Shown: in pieces, positions 42,889 through 51,340 of the stretch
Layout: each line of letters begins with the position of its first letter
How positions within the stretch are numbered: the stretch's first letter is position 1
Assembly (NCBI RefSeq): GCF_001586255.1
Contig: NZ_CP014544.1
Location: 3,566,501 to 3,630,500, forward strand
DNA: 64,000 nucleotides
Source of the DNA: Zhongshania aliphaticivorans
GTDB lineage: Bacteria > Pseudomonadota > Gammaproteobacteria > Pseudomonadales > Spongiibacteraceae
Direction: 5' to 3'
Program-made: the position numbers and the translations under genes
Notes under the pieces: generated by a model
Told to the model about the DNA's origin: nothing
What the model saw: the letters and a program-made list of their open reading frames with translations, nothing else
The model's database searches: none

Positions 42889-42908
42889 AATTGCGCAATT
42901 GCGCAATT
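42889..42908. promoter_or_regulatory. 20-bp perfect palindrome upstream of the ethylene-receptor-like kinase
   Basis: Three AATT words separated by two GCGC words (AATT-GCGC-AATT-GCGC-AATT) form an exact 20-bp palindrome 31 bp upstream of the kinase start codon. Its length and position fit an operator for a dimeric or tetrameric repressor; no candidate regulator is adjacent. Confidence 0.5.
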
Positions 42909-43082
42909 TACGAACTTGGGAAATTACCCCCTCCAAAGCCTTTATAGCAAGGGAGCCCTAAGCTAAGTAACCGGGGAATTCACCTAGATGAACCCTGAAC
43001 GCAGTGCCGCTCCCCACAATTTTAATAATAGTGCATTATTGCTTAAAGTCATCGTCGGCTAGGGAGCTTTCCCAGAGTTTGC

Positions 43083-43721
43083 CTAGATTTTAGTCGGGCA
43101 ACTGCAATCCAAATGCGGGTGTTTCGCGGTTATATTTCGATAAAACTCCTGGATTTGGAGTTGGTCTTCCGCATAATTTCCGCTGGGGAAGTACGGCGCG
43201 GACAATGAAATGGATTTTTTTGCGTAATCCAGAGCCGTCGCAACAATAGGCACCCCGGCTGCCGCAGCAATGTGATAATAGCCGCCCTTCCAGCGGGCGA
43301 CCTTACTGCGAGTGCCTTCTGGGGCAATAATCAACACCATGCCATCGGTGTCGCCAAACACATCAGCCATTTGCGCAACAAAATTATGCTGGCGACTGCG
43401 CTCCACCGCCACCCCGCCAAGCCAGCGCAATAACATCCCCAGCGGCCCAACAAACAACTGATGCTTACCCATAAACCGAATTTGTCGCCCCAAGGCACTC
43501 GCCACACCCACCATAATAAAGAAATCCCAATTGCTGGTATGGGGAGCAAGTATTAGCACATATTTCGCGGGTGTCGCGGGGCCGTGGGGTAATTGCCACC
43601 CTCGCAAGGTCAGTATTTTGCCACTGACGCGCCTCACTAAATTTAACAGCCATGGGTAACTGCAAATGGTTTTACGCTGGCCATTAGCCACTTCCGTCAC
43701 CAACATTTCGTTAAACCTCAC
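43083..43721 (-). CDS. 1-acyl-glycerol-3-phosphate acyltransferase-like protein
   Basis: A 212-residue PlsC-family acyltransferase. The catalytic motif HTSNWD (H-x4-D) and the phosphate-binding APEGTRSK motif are present, and FMGKHQLFVGPLGMLLRWLGGVAVER between them is typical. Members transfer acyl groups to lysophospholipids or other acceptors at the inner membrane. This short, soluble-looking type is distinct from housekeeping PlsC, so the acceptor is uncertain. The stop leaves 224 bp before the kinase gene on the same strand. Confidence 0.85.
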   Translation of the reverse strand: MRFNEMLVTEVANGQRKTICSYPWLLNLVRRVSGKILTLRGWQLPHGPATPAKYVLILAPHTSNWDFFIMVGVASALGRQIRFMGKHQLFVGPLGMLLRWLGGVAVERSRQHNFVAQMADVFGDTDGMVLIIAPEGTRSKVARWKGGYYHIAAAAGVPIVATALDYAKKSISLSAPYFPSGNYAEDQLQIQEFYRNITAKHPHLDCSCPTKI

Positions 43722-43893
43722 CTACCGCACACCGGAGTCACGCCTTATGGCGAGATAGCACCCGGTCGAATATTACACAAAATCAACGTAATACGCTTGC
43801 TCGGGGGAATACGCTCCACTATTCTGCCCTTCAGTATCCGAGGCCAATAGCAGCGCGGGCACGTGCAGCCCTAATAAGAATGGAGCCCCACTT

Positions 43894-45024
43894 TTGCCAT
43901 TATCACTTCGCAAATTATATTCCGGCTTATTTGTCGTTAGCCTACAGACCCTCACCTTGGCCGCGCATGCCGCTACCGTGCCGTATCAACTCGCCACCCT
44001 GCAGCAAAACCCCGCATCGCTCAGCCTTCGCGACGACATCAGCGATACTGTTATGCAGATGGACGGCTATATTTTCATTGATGACAGTGACGAGCTAATT
44101 TACAGCCTTAAAAAGGCTAACGACGAAGGCCGCGCTTTGCAGGGTCGCTCCAGGGGCATTTTGGTGATACCCGGCGATGAGGCCGAACTAGTACAACGCC
44201 TAGAAGCAATGAGTGACGACACCAATAGCTTTGCCGCCGGCGGTCACTTCACCCTAAGCACCTCATCGCCAGCCTGGCATATTGTTGGCGGTTCAGAATT
44301 TAGCGGGAGCGCACGCTTTAATTATGATGAAGACGACGCCAATCGCCTGCGTTTCGCCACGCTGGTCGGCTTATTCAGCTTTGGTGAATTACAGTCGTCT
44401 ATGGAGGTCTCGGCGCTGTGGTCAAATTACCTAGGCCTGAATTACCGTTTTAACATTGATGGTTTTAGCAACACCCAATTCGGTATCACCCCAAAAATCC
44501 AAAATATCAGTCTCATTGAGCGCAGCATTCTCATATCTGAATACGAAGAAGAAAAATTATTCGACTCGGGCCGCGATGTAGATCATACCCTTCAGCTCAA
44601 TGCCGACCTTGGCATAAGCCATCGACTAAACAGCTGGGTACTTGGGCTGGCGATAAAAGATATTTATCAGCAAGAAATGGAGAGCACAATTGGCACGGTT
44701 TACCAGCAGCGCAGCCGTGTTAATGCCAACATTGACTACCACGCAAGCTGGGCGACATGGCGATTTGATGCCGACCTCACGCCACGGGCCGCTTTCGGCG
44801 AAATGCCCGCCCAGCGCGTTTACAAGCTAAGGAGCGCTATTCCGCTCAGCCAACGGATAGCACTCTTGTTAGGCTACCGCTGGCTAGATAACCCCTACAG
44901 TGACGACAGCCCGTCAATTGGCCTGCATTACAGCCTCGACCAGCTACTGCATATCAATGTCGAGTTTAGCTATGTTAGCAACAATGAACTGGGCGGCAGT
45001 ATTAATCTCCAGCTGCCACTCTAG
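43894..45024 (+). CDS. TraF_2-family outer-membrane protein
   Basis: A 376-residue exported protein with a signal peptide (ending LTLAAHA, about 1-27) and a beta-barrel-like body ending in LGGSINLQLPL. The start of the mature part (VPYQLATLQQNPASLSLRDDISDTV) and the conserved barrel segments match the TraF_2 family (annotated as conjugal transfer TraF). No other conjugation gene is nearby, so a transfer role is unlikely; it resembles FadL-like barrels. The start is TTG 43894 with GGAG 8 nt upstream. It ends 2 nt from the convergent GMC gene. Confidence 0.7.
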   Translation: MPLSLRKLYSGLFVVSLQTLTLAAHAATVPYQLATLQQNPASLSLRDDISDTVMQMDGYIFIDDSDELIYSLKKANDEGRALQGRSRGILVIPGDEAELVQRLEAMSDDTNSFAAGGHFTLSTSSPAWHIVGGSEFSGSARFNYDEDDANRLRFATLVGLFSFGELQSSMEVSALWSNYLGLNYRFNIDGFSNTQFGITPKIQNISLIERSILISEYEEEKLFDSGRDVDHTLQLNADLGISHRLNSWVLGLAIKDIYQQEMESTIGTVYQQRSRVNANIDYHASWATWRFDADLTPRAAFGEMPAQRVYKLRSAIPLSQRIALLLGYRWLDNPYSDDSPSIGLHYSLDQLLHINVEFSYVSNNELGGSINLQLPL

Positions 45025-45026
45025 AT

Positions 45027-46649
45027 TTACACCACATCAACGACCTGGTTTTTTTGCGGAATAAAGCTCATTGCATGCTCTGTTAGTGCAGTAATGGTGA
45101 GCGAGGGGTTCACGCCAAGATTCGATGACAGCATCGACCCATCGCACACCAACATATTGCGGTAACCGAAAACCCGGTTTTGGCTGTCGATCACACCTTC
45201 TTCACGACTTTTGCCCATTCCGACACCACCCATACAATGCGCGGTAGCAGGAATATTGAACAAGACCTCGGTAATCAAGCTGCCAGCCATGCCGCCAAGG
45301 CGGCGGGCAGTGCGCAGTGCAAATTCACTCGCTTCAGGAATATGCGCGGGAATCGGTTCGCCAACACTGACCATGCGCTTGCGCCACGGCCAATACCAGG
45401 CTCGGCGATACTGCATATCAATATGACCGTCGAGGGTTTGCATACACAGAAATATGACCGTCTGCCGCGCCAAACCAAAGGGGATCAGTGAGGCGACAGC
45501 TTGTTTAGGCGCCTTAAATAGCAATTTCAGCATGGTGTACAACCACACAAACACCCGGCGCCAGTTTGGCTTGCCACGGGTCATGGCGGTGACCAACAAG
45601 CCCATGGCATCGGAGCCACGGGGGTAGCGGGTGGCTTCAATATGGGTTTTGTCGTCGAGGTAAATACCCGAGCCAATCGCAATACCCTCATCCATATTTT
45701 GCTCGCCGGGCAGGCGCACGCCAATTAATGACTCGGCATTGGTTCTGACTCTACGGCCAAGTTCCGGGGAAATATTCGGCAGCGAACCCTTATCCCGAAG
45801 TTTAAACAACAGGTCTTGGGTACCAAGTGACGACGCCGCAAACACCAGCGACTTGGCCCGCCAGCGCCGCTTATGGCGGCGCAGCAAAGACGTGCTCGAT
45901 ACCGTGGTAATTTCATAACCGTCTTCGCCGTCGACCTTGCCATTTAGCGGTACAACATCAATCACTTTGGTTTCGGCAAAAACCTGCGCACCCTGCTTTT
46001 CGGCAAAATACAGATAATTTTTATCTAGGCTATTCTTGGCGTTGTGTCGACAACCAACCATGCAGCCGCCACAGGCAATACAGCTATTACGTTCAGGACC
46101 TTCACCATTAAAGTAAGGATCAGGGTATACCTTGCCCGGTGCTGCACCCTCATCACCAAAAAAAACACCCACCTGGGTTTTGTAAAAACTTTCACCACAG
46201 CCCCAATCATCTGCGGCTTCTTTTAATAAATGGTCCGCAGGACCAAGAATACGATTTTCGGTCACGCCGAGCATTTTCTGCGCACTGGCGTAATGGGCCG
46301 GCATCTCAGCTTGCCAGTCTTTTAAGCCCGCCCAACTGCCCTGCTGCCAAATTTCTTGCTTGGGTACCAGCAAGGTATTGGCATAAGTAATCGAACCGCC
46401 GCCCACGGCATTGCCGTGCAAAACCAATACGTGCTTAAACCAGCGTAAATTAAAAAAGCCCTTCATCCCCAGCATGGGTCGCCACAACCAGCGATGAAAA
46501 TGCCAGTTAGAACGCGGATAAGTTTCGGCGCTCCAGCGTCGGCCCATTTCCATCATGCCCACGCTATAGCCTTTTTGGGTCAGGCGATGAGCCGCCGTAG
46601 AACCGCCAAAGCCGGTGCCGATCACCAGATAATCAAAATCGTAGTCCAC
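45027..46649 (-). CDS. GMC-family oxidoreductase, cholesterol-oxidase-like
   Basis: A 540-residue FAD enzyme. The N-terminal FAD motif is GTGFGGS (11-17), the GMC signature appears as HGNAVGGGSITYANTL, and the C-terminal CDGSMLSSNLGVNPSLTITALTEH is typical of the cholesterol-oxidase-like GMC branch. An unusual cysteine cluster C190-x2-C193-x2-C196-x3-C200 (CIACGGCMVGCRHNAKNS), as in actinobacterial ChoD-like proteins, could hold an iron-sulfur or metal centre. It probably oxidises a sterol-like or other hydrophobic alcohol. It is divergent from a TetR gene with twin operators between them. Confidence 0.85.
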   Translation of the reverse strand: MDYDFDYLVIGTGFGGSTAAHRLTQKGYSVGMMEMGRRWSAETYPRSNWHFHRWLWRPMLGMKGFFNLRWFKHVLVLHGNAVGGGSITYANTLLVPKQEIWQQGSWAGLKDWQAEMPAHYASAQKMLGVTENRILGPADHLLKEAADDWGCGESFYKTQVGVFFGDEGAAPGKVYPDPYFNGEGPERNSCIACGGCMVGCRHNAKNSLDKNYLYFAEKQGAQVFAETKVIDVVPLNGKVDGEDGYEITTVSSTSLLRRHKRRWRAKSLVFAASSLGTQDLLFKLRDKGSLPNISPELGRRVRTNAESLIGVRLPGEQNMDEGIAIGSGIYLDDKTHIEATRYPRGSDAMGLLVTAMTRGKPNWRRVFVWLYTMLKLLFKAPKQAVASLIPFGLARQTVIFLCMQTLDGHIDMQYRRAWYWPWRKRMVSVGEPIPAHIPEASEFALRTARRLGGMAGSLITEVLFNIPATAHCMGGVGMGKSREEGVIDSQNRVFGYRNMLVCDGSMLSSNLGVNPSLTITALTEHAMSFIPQKNQVVDVV

Positions 46650-46694
46650 GTTTTATTCACTCTCTCGCATTGTCCGCTGGCGCGCCGACAAATT

Positions 46695-46712
46695 TGACAT
46701 GCCTTCGTGTCA
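46695..46712. promoter_or_regulatory. TetR-type operator 1 (TGACA-N8-TGTCA)
   Basis: An inverted repeat with 5-bp arms and an 8-bp spacer between the GMC and TetR genes. An identical-geometry copy lies 27 bp away at 46722-46739. It overlaps the likely promoters of both genes. Confidence 0.55.
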
Positions 46713-46721
46713 CTTTACATC

Positions 46722-46739
46722 TGACAGCACCTCATGTCA
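46722..46739. promoter_or_regulatory. TetR-type operator 2 (TGACA-N8-TGTCA)
   Basis: The second inverted repeat of the same form as that at 46695-46712, ending 10 bp before the TetR start. Paired sites in a divergent TetR-target region usually mean autoregulation plus control of the neighbour. Confidence 0.55.
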
Positions 46740-46749
46740 AAATCAAAAA

Positions 46750-47397
46750 ATGACCAACTCCCCTACCAAACCTCGCCGGTATCGCGGCGCCAGCGGCGAC
46801 CAACGGCGCGCCGAGCGCTGCCAACAACTCCTGGACGCTGGCCTCAGCGTTATTGGTGATGTCGGCTACCAAGCCTGCAGCGTGCGCAGCATTTGCGCCG
46901 CAGCCGGATTAACTGAACGCTATTTTTACGAGTCATTTGCGAATAAAGAAGCGCTGCTGGCCGAAATCTATCAGGCGCAAACAGACTATTTAAAAGCCAA
47001 TATGCTGGCTGCGTTTACCCGCGCCGAGCGCAATAGCGAAGCCTTTGCCCACGCCGGACTACACGCTTTTTTTGACACCCTGCATCAAAACCCGGCGGTT
47101 GCTCGGCTATTATTGTTTGAGATTCTCGGTGTTAGCGACACCATCGACAGGCTTTACTATGAGGTAATGGAAGACTTTGCGGTTTTGATCCGCTCACTCG
47201 CCAGCTCGCTAGGACTGGCCGATATCGCGCACACACCCAACCAAGACATTATTTACGCGGGCTTAGTGGGAGCGGTAATTCAAATTGCCCGCCGCTGGGC
47301 GCTCACAGACTATCAAGACAGCGTCGACGCCGTAATTGGCAGCAGCCTCTTTCTATTTGTGGCAACCGCGAATTACGCCTCACCAGCCACGCAATAA
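46750..47397 (+). CDS. TetR-family transcriptional regulator
   Basis: A 215-residue TetR regulator. The N-terminal helix-turn-helix (about 22-68) reads LLDAGLSVIGDVGYQACSVRSICAAAGLTERYFYESFANKEALLAEIY. The C-terminal ligand-binding helices follow (about 80-205). ATG 46750 (MTNSPTKPRR) starts just after the second operator; the earlier ATG 46699 would place coding sequence over both operators and is rejected. It is divergent from the GMC oxidoreductase gene across 100 bp, so that gene is its likely target. Confidence 0.88.
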   Translation: MTNSPTKPRRYRGASGDQRRAERCQQLLDAGLSVIGDVGYQACSVRSICAAAGLTERYFYESFANKEALLAEIYQAQTDYLKANMLAAFTRAERNSEAFAHAGLHAFFDTLHQNPAVARLLLFEILGVSDTIDRLYYEVMEDFAVLIRSLASSLGLADIAHTPNQDIIYAGLVGAVIQIARRWALTDYQDSVDAVIGSSLFLFVATANYASPATQ

Positions 47398-47482
47398 GTC
47401 TTCACGTAGCGAGCCAATCACGGCTTGTATTCAGCGTCGCCAAGCGTCAAGGTAAGCGCACTATTAGCGACGCGTTCTCACA

Positions 47483-48466
47483 ATGCCAACGACCTTATAT
47501 CCAGCCTACGCCAGCACCTCGTTCACCCTCAATACCGAGTCGGTTCATCAGCTCTATATTGAAACCAGTGGCAACCCACTGGGGATTCCCGTGGTGTTTT
47601 TGCATGGCGGGCCGGGATCGAGCTGCAATAATAATCACCGCCGCTACTTTAACCCCGAGCACTATTTCATTACCTGCTTCGATCAGCGCGGCTGCGGCCT
47701 ATCTACGCCCCACGGCGAATTATCTGACAACACCAGCCAGCACCTTGTCGCCGATATAGAACGCATTCGGGAGCATCTTAATATTGCACGCTGGCTGGTA
47801 TTTGGTGGCTCTTGGGGTGCGAGTGTAGGGCTGCTATATGCCCAAGCTCATCCTCAGCGGGTGAGCGGTATGATTCTGCGCGGCAGTTTTTTGGCCAGAG
47901 AGCAGGACTTATTTTGGTTTGCCCAGCACGGCGCGAGCGAGAAATTTCCAGAAGCGTGGCAGGCATTTATCCAAGACATTCCTCAAGACGAAAGACACGA
48001 TCTGGTCGCCGCCTATTACCAGCGCCTGCATCACGGCGACAAGGATACCCAGTTAAAATACGCCGCTATTTGGTCGGCCTGGTCTGGCAAAGTCGCTACC
48101 TATAATTTAGGCCAGCGTACCGACAAACATTCAAATAACGACGTCATTACAAACGACGCCCGGCGGCAGGCCGATCCCGCCCTCGTTCGCAAGGTTAAAA
48201 TAGAAACCCACTACGCCCAGCACCGCTATTTTATCGCCGAAAACCAAATACTCGACAATCTTCACCAGCTGCCCAAGGTGCCGGTAACGATTATTCATGG
48301 TGAATTGGACAAAACCTGTTTGCCCACCGCCTCCCGCGCCCTTGCCGCCGGCATTACCAATAGCGAATTTATTCAGCTCGCCGACACCGGCCACCTGATA
48401 GAAGAAGCCAAGATGATTGCCGCCTTGGTGGATGCCACAGATCGCTTTATCAGAAAATTAAATTAG
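47483..48466 (+). CDS. pip: Prolyl iminopeptidase
   Basis: A 327-residue alpha/beta hydrolase of peptidase family S33 that releases N-terminal proline from peptides in the cytosol. HGGPGSS (41-47) forms the oxyanion hole and DQRGCGLS is the family signature. The nucleophile is Ser110 in GGSWGAS; the acid is in IHGELDKTCLP and the His in DTGHL. Length and order are normal. The start is ATG 47483; no strong ribosome site is visible. The TetR gene 85 bp upstream is not obviously related. Confidence 0.92.
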   Translation: MPTTLYPAYASTSFTLNTESVHQLYIETSGNPLGIPVVFLHGGPGSSCNNNHRRYFNPEHYFITCFDQRGCGLSTPHGELSDNTSQHLVADIERIREHLNIARWLVFGGSWGASVGLLYAQAHPQRVSGMILRGSFLAREQDLFWFAQHGASEKFPEAWQAFIQDIPQDERHDLVAAYYQRLHHGDKDTQLKYAAIWSAWSGKVATYNLGQRTDKHSNNDVITNDARRQADPALVRKVKIETHYAQHRYFIAENQILDNLHQLPKVPVTIIHGELDKTCLPTASRALAAGITNSEFIQLADTGHLIEEAKMIAALVDATDRFIRKLN

Positions 48467-48552
48467 CGTCCCTCACAAATCAGCGCGGCCATTATTGATC
48501 CACGCGGACAAACTTATACCTATTCAAGGAAGATCAAAAAACTAATGATCAA

Positions 48553-48906
48553 CTACACCAAAACTTGCCTGGTATTAGCGATGTAGTAATGAACCTGCCG
48601 CTCAACCTCGGGATCGACCATCTCGACTGGGCGGCGATCATTTGGGCAGGGCATACGCGGGGTAGTACCAAACAAACGACAAATCAAAGGCCGTTCGCCG
48701 TACACCGTGCAGCCCTTAGGCCCGAGGTGTACACAGCTCAGCTCACTTAGAGCGGCCTCGTGTTCAGCATCAGTTTTTACTGGCAGCCGCGACATCTCTT
48801 CAGAAGACGTCGTAACAGGGCCGCAACAATCGTGACAACCCGACACACATTCAAACGACGGAATACGCTCGCGCAGCCGCGCGATGATATCTCGATTTTG
48901 GTACAT
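48553..48906 (-). CDS. YkgJ-family cysteine-cluster protein
   Basis: A 117-residue protein with the YkgJ zinc/iron-chelating cysteine pattern: C20-x3-C24-x2-CC (FECVSGCHDCCGP), then CVHL, GCTVY and RPLICRLFGT, the last being the diagnostic RP-x-x-CR segment. The family is thought to bind Fe-S or Zn, function unknown. Cys-rich small proteins like this often accompany metal or redox systems, but the neighbours here (pip, YgjP) give no clear link. Confidence 0.85.
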   Translation of the reverse strand: MYQNRDIIARLRERIPSFECVSGCHDCCGPVTTSSEEMSRLPVKTDAEHEAALSELSCVHLGPKGCTVYGERPLICRLFGTTPRMPCPNDRRPVEMVDPEVERQVHYYIANTRQVLV

Positions 48907-49030
48907 TTATTTCTGCCTTATCAGCGAATTCCAACAAATTTGAGCAACGCTAGTGCATACCAATTCTCAATGACCCCTAATTACCGCATGGACCATCACC
49001 TAAATTTGTTTACTATTGCAATAGCAACAA

Positions 49031-49798
49031 TCACTCTCGAATAATCACTCCGCCGCAGGCTTCTAGTTCGGCTTTACACTCCCGCCACTCAGGCATTGCG
49101 GCGTCCATTAAGGCATAAAACCGTGGACTGTGATTAAACTCCTGCAAGTGACAGAGTTCATGAACTATTACATAGTCAATACAGCGCTCGCTGGCTTTTA
49201 TCAGATGGGTATTTAAACACAGACGACCACTGCTAGAGCAGCTACCCCAGCGCGAGCGCATTCGTCGCAAACGCAATGCTGGCACTGTATTTACCCAAGG
49301 TAATTGAACCGAAAAAATAGCCAGTCGTTGCTGAAAATGCTGCTGTGCCTGTTGGCAATACCATTTTTGCAATAAGCGGCTAATGACATCGGGCGAGCGG
49401 GTTTGAACTAGCATTTCGCTGTCAACAATTGCGACTTTCTGACTGTTGGGCATCACGTCTGCGCCAATGCGCAATACATAGCTGCGCCCTAAAAATAAAT
49501 GGGCTTCGCCGTCAATAAAACGAAAGCCAATATGGCGGGGCTGCTCTTGCAACTCTTGTCGACGCTGAACAATCCAGTCGCTATTGCGAAAGATCAGTCC
49601 GTCGATTTCCTCGCGCCGCGCCGCAAAGGGCGCGCGCACGACCAAGCCACCTTCGGCGTCAAGCTGCAAACTTAATTTACGACGGCGGCGCCGACTGCGA
49701 ATTAGGGTAACATTGAGGCGCTCGCCGCCGATACAAACGCTGCGCTGCGTCCTTTCTTCGGCATTTCCGCGCAATAAATCCTTTAGCGAAGCGCTCAT
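49031..49798 (-). CDS. YgjP-type zinc metallopeptidase (M48-like)
   Basis: A 255-residue protein of the YgjP/DUF45 family (SprT-like gluzincin). The HE-x2-H motif is in VIVHELCHLQEFNHSPRF (HE and H about 213-217, with a downstream His near 223), preceded by the family segment RRMRSRWGSCSSSGRLCLNTHLI. It is probably a soluble cytosolic protease with unknown substrates. ATG 49798 is preferred to the in-frame TTG 49807. It lies 27 bp downstream of the FixL-like kinase gene on the same strand but is unlikely to be functionally tied to it. Confidence 0.85.
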   Translation of the reverse strand: MSASLKDLLRGNAEERTQRSVCIGGERLNVTLIRSRRRRRKLSLQLDAEGGLVVRAPFAARREEIDGLIFRNSDWIVQRRQELQEQPRHIGFRFIDGEAHLFLGRSYVLRIGADVMPNSQKVAIVDSEMLVQTRSPDVISRLLQKWYCQQAQQHFQQRLAIFSVQLPWVNTVPALRLRRMRSRWGSCSSSGRLCLNTHLIKASERCIDYVIVHELCHLQEFNHSPRFYALMDAAMPEWRECKAELEACGGVIIRE

Positions 49799-49825
49799 TT
49801 GCCGCAACTCATAAAGGAGATCGCC

Positions 49826-51340
49826 TCACGAGTGGGCGGGAAATTCACAATGGAATATCGCGCCGCCATCGGGATTATGTTCATGACGAATACCGCCGCC
49901 ATGAGCCTGCATAATCGACTGGCAAACAGACAGACCAATCCCCATGCCGCCCTCTTTGGAACTCACAAAAGGACTAAACAACTGCGCTTCGATTTCAGGC
50001 GCCAAGCCGGCCCCGTGATCGCTCACACTGAAGCACACCATTGCCCCCTTGGCGTAAGTTCGCACTTCAACCGGGCTCTCATTTCCGGCATTAGCGGTGG
50101 ACTCCATGGCGTTGCGAATCAAGTTCAATGCGACCTGCTGCACTTGCACTTCATCGACCTGGATATCTGGCAGGTTCTCCCCGCCGTGTAAAACCACCGG
50201 TATCGCGTTCACGCGAGAATCGACCTCTGCCAGTGCCAGCACATCTTCCAGAACACTGTTTAATCCCAGCACTTCACTCTCACCGGTCGGCTTTTTAACA
50301 TAGCTGCGCATCCGCTGGATAACCGCCGCGGCACGCTCGGCCTGAATCGCGATCTTGCCTAGGACATCGTGCATTTTTTCCCGTTTGTTTTCGGGAATAT
50401 CCACCAGTAAGCGCTGGGCCACGCGCGCGTAGTTTGTCACTGCGGTCAGCGGCTGATTCACTTCGTGAGCGATACCCGCCGCCATCTCACCGCCGGTACT
50501 AAGGCGCTCAATATGGGCGAGGTGCTGGCGCTGGCTGTCTAACTCGCCGCGCGCTGAATCCAGCGCCGCTTGACTAGCCAACCATTCGCTAATGTCGCGC
50601 AATACCAAAACGGCGCCGCCTTCTTTGCGCGGCGAAGCACTGAGCGCAACATGCACAACATCACCGTTACGCGCAGTTAATTTGGCACTCTCTTTACGCA
50701 GACTAACCCCGCCTTCACACAGCAAGGTTAGCGCCTGATTCAATCCGTTATCATTTGGAAAAAGTTTTAGCTGGGCAAACAACTCACCGACGGTATCTGC
50801 AACGGCGCAGCCGGTTAACACCGCGGCTCGTGCATTCATCGAGGTTACTCTACCCTGCACATCTAAACCGAAAATACCTTCTTCAACCGCATTCAAAATA
50901 CGTTGATTTTCGTCTTCAAGCTCACTGTTGCGACGGGCGAGCGCGCGCTCTAAACGCTGTATTTTAACGTGAGTGCGCACCCGCGCTAAGACTTCGTCGG
51001 TCTGGAAAGGCTTCGCGATATAATCTACACCGCCAATGGCCAGGCCATGAACCTTGGATTGACTATCGGTGAGCGCCGACAAAAAGATAATGGCGATGTC
51101 TGCGGTGTCGGGGTCGGCTTTAAGCCGCTCACAGACTTCAAAACCGTCCATGCCCGGCATCATCACATCTAGCAAGATCAGGGCTGGGTGCGCGCGCTTA
51201 GCGGTATACAGTGCCGATTCACCGTCTCGTGCTGCCAATAAGCGGTAACCGCTACCCTCTAAGGTTTTAAATAGAACCTGCAAATTAGTCGGATTATCAT
51301 CGACCAGTAAAACCTGCTCGCTACCCAGTTCATGCGCCAT
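49826..51340 (-). CDS. REC-PAS-FixL-like histidine kinase
   Basis: A 504-residue soluble kinase: an N-terminal receiver (about 8-125, VDDNPTN and phospho-Asp in LILLDVMMPG), a PAS domain (about 145-255), a HisKA of the FixL/DctB subtype (MAAGIAHEVNQPLTAVTNYA, phospho-His near 297) and HATPase_c (NLIRNAMEST, GMGIGLSV). It has no membrane helix. Its start overlaps the end of the Cache hybrid-kinase gene by 11 bp, so the two are cotranscribed. The FixL-type HisKA fits the FixJ-type response regulator encoded divergently, suggesting a phosphorelay. Confidence 0.88.
   Translation of the reverse strand: MAHELGSEQVLLVDDNPTNLQVLFKTLEGSGYRLLAARDGESALYTAKRAHPALILLDVMMPGMDGFEVCERLKADPDTADIAIIFLSALTDSQSKVHGLAIGGVDYIAKPFQTDEVLARVRTHVKIQRLERALARRNSELEDENQRILNAVEEGIFGLDVQGRVTSMNARAAVLTGCAVADTVGELFAQLKLFPNDNGLNQALTLLCEGGVSLRKESAKLTARNGDVVHVALSASPRKEGGAVLVLRDISEWLASQAALDSARGELDSQRQHLAHIERLSTGGEMAAGIAHEVNQPLTAVTNYARVAQRLLVDIPENKREKMHDVLGKIAIQAERAAAVIQRMRSYVKKPTGESEVLGLNSVLEDVLALAEVDSRVNAIPVVLHGGENLPDIQVDEVQVQQVALNLIRNAMESTANAGNESPVEVRTYAKGAMVCFSVSDHGAGLAPEIEAQLFSPFVSSKEGGMGIGLSVCQSIMQAHGGGIRHEHNPDGGAIFHCEFPAHS

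Noticed and set aside
43894-45024. Conjugative transfer region
   Set aside because: Only a TraF_2-family barrel is present, with no relaxase, coupling protein or pilus genes.
46699-46749. Upstream start for the TetR regulator
   Set aside because: It would make both TGACA-N8-TGTCA operators part of the coding region and adds residues unlike any TetR N-terminus.
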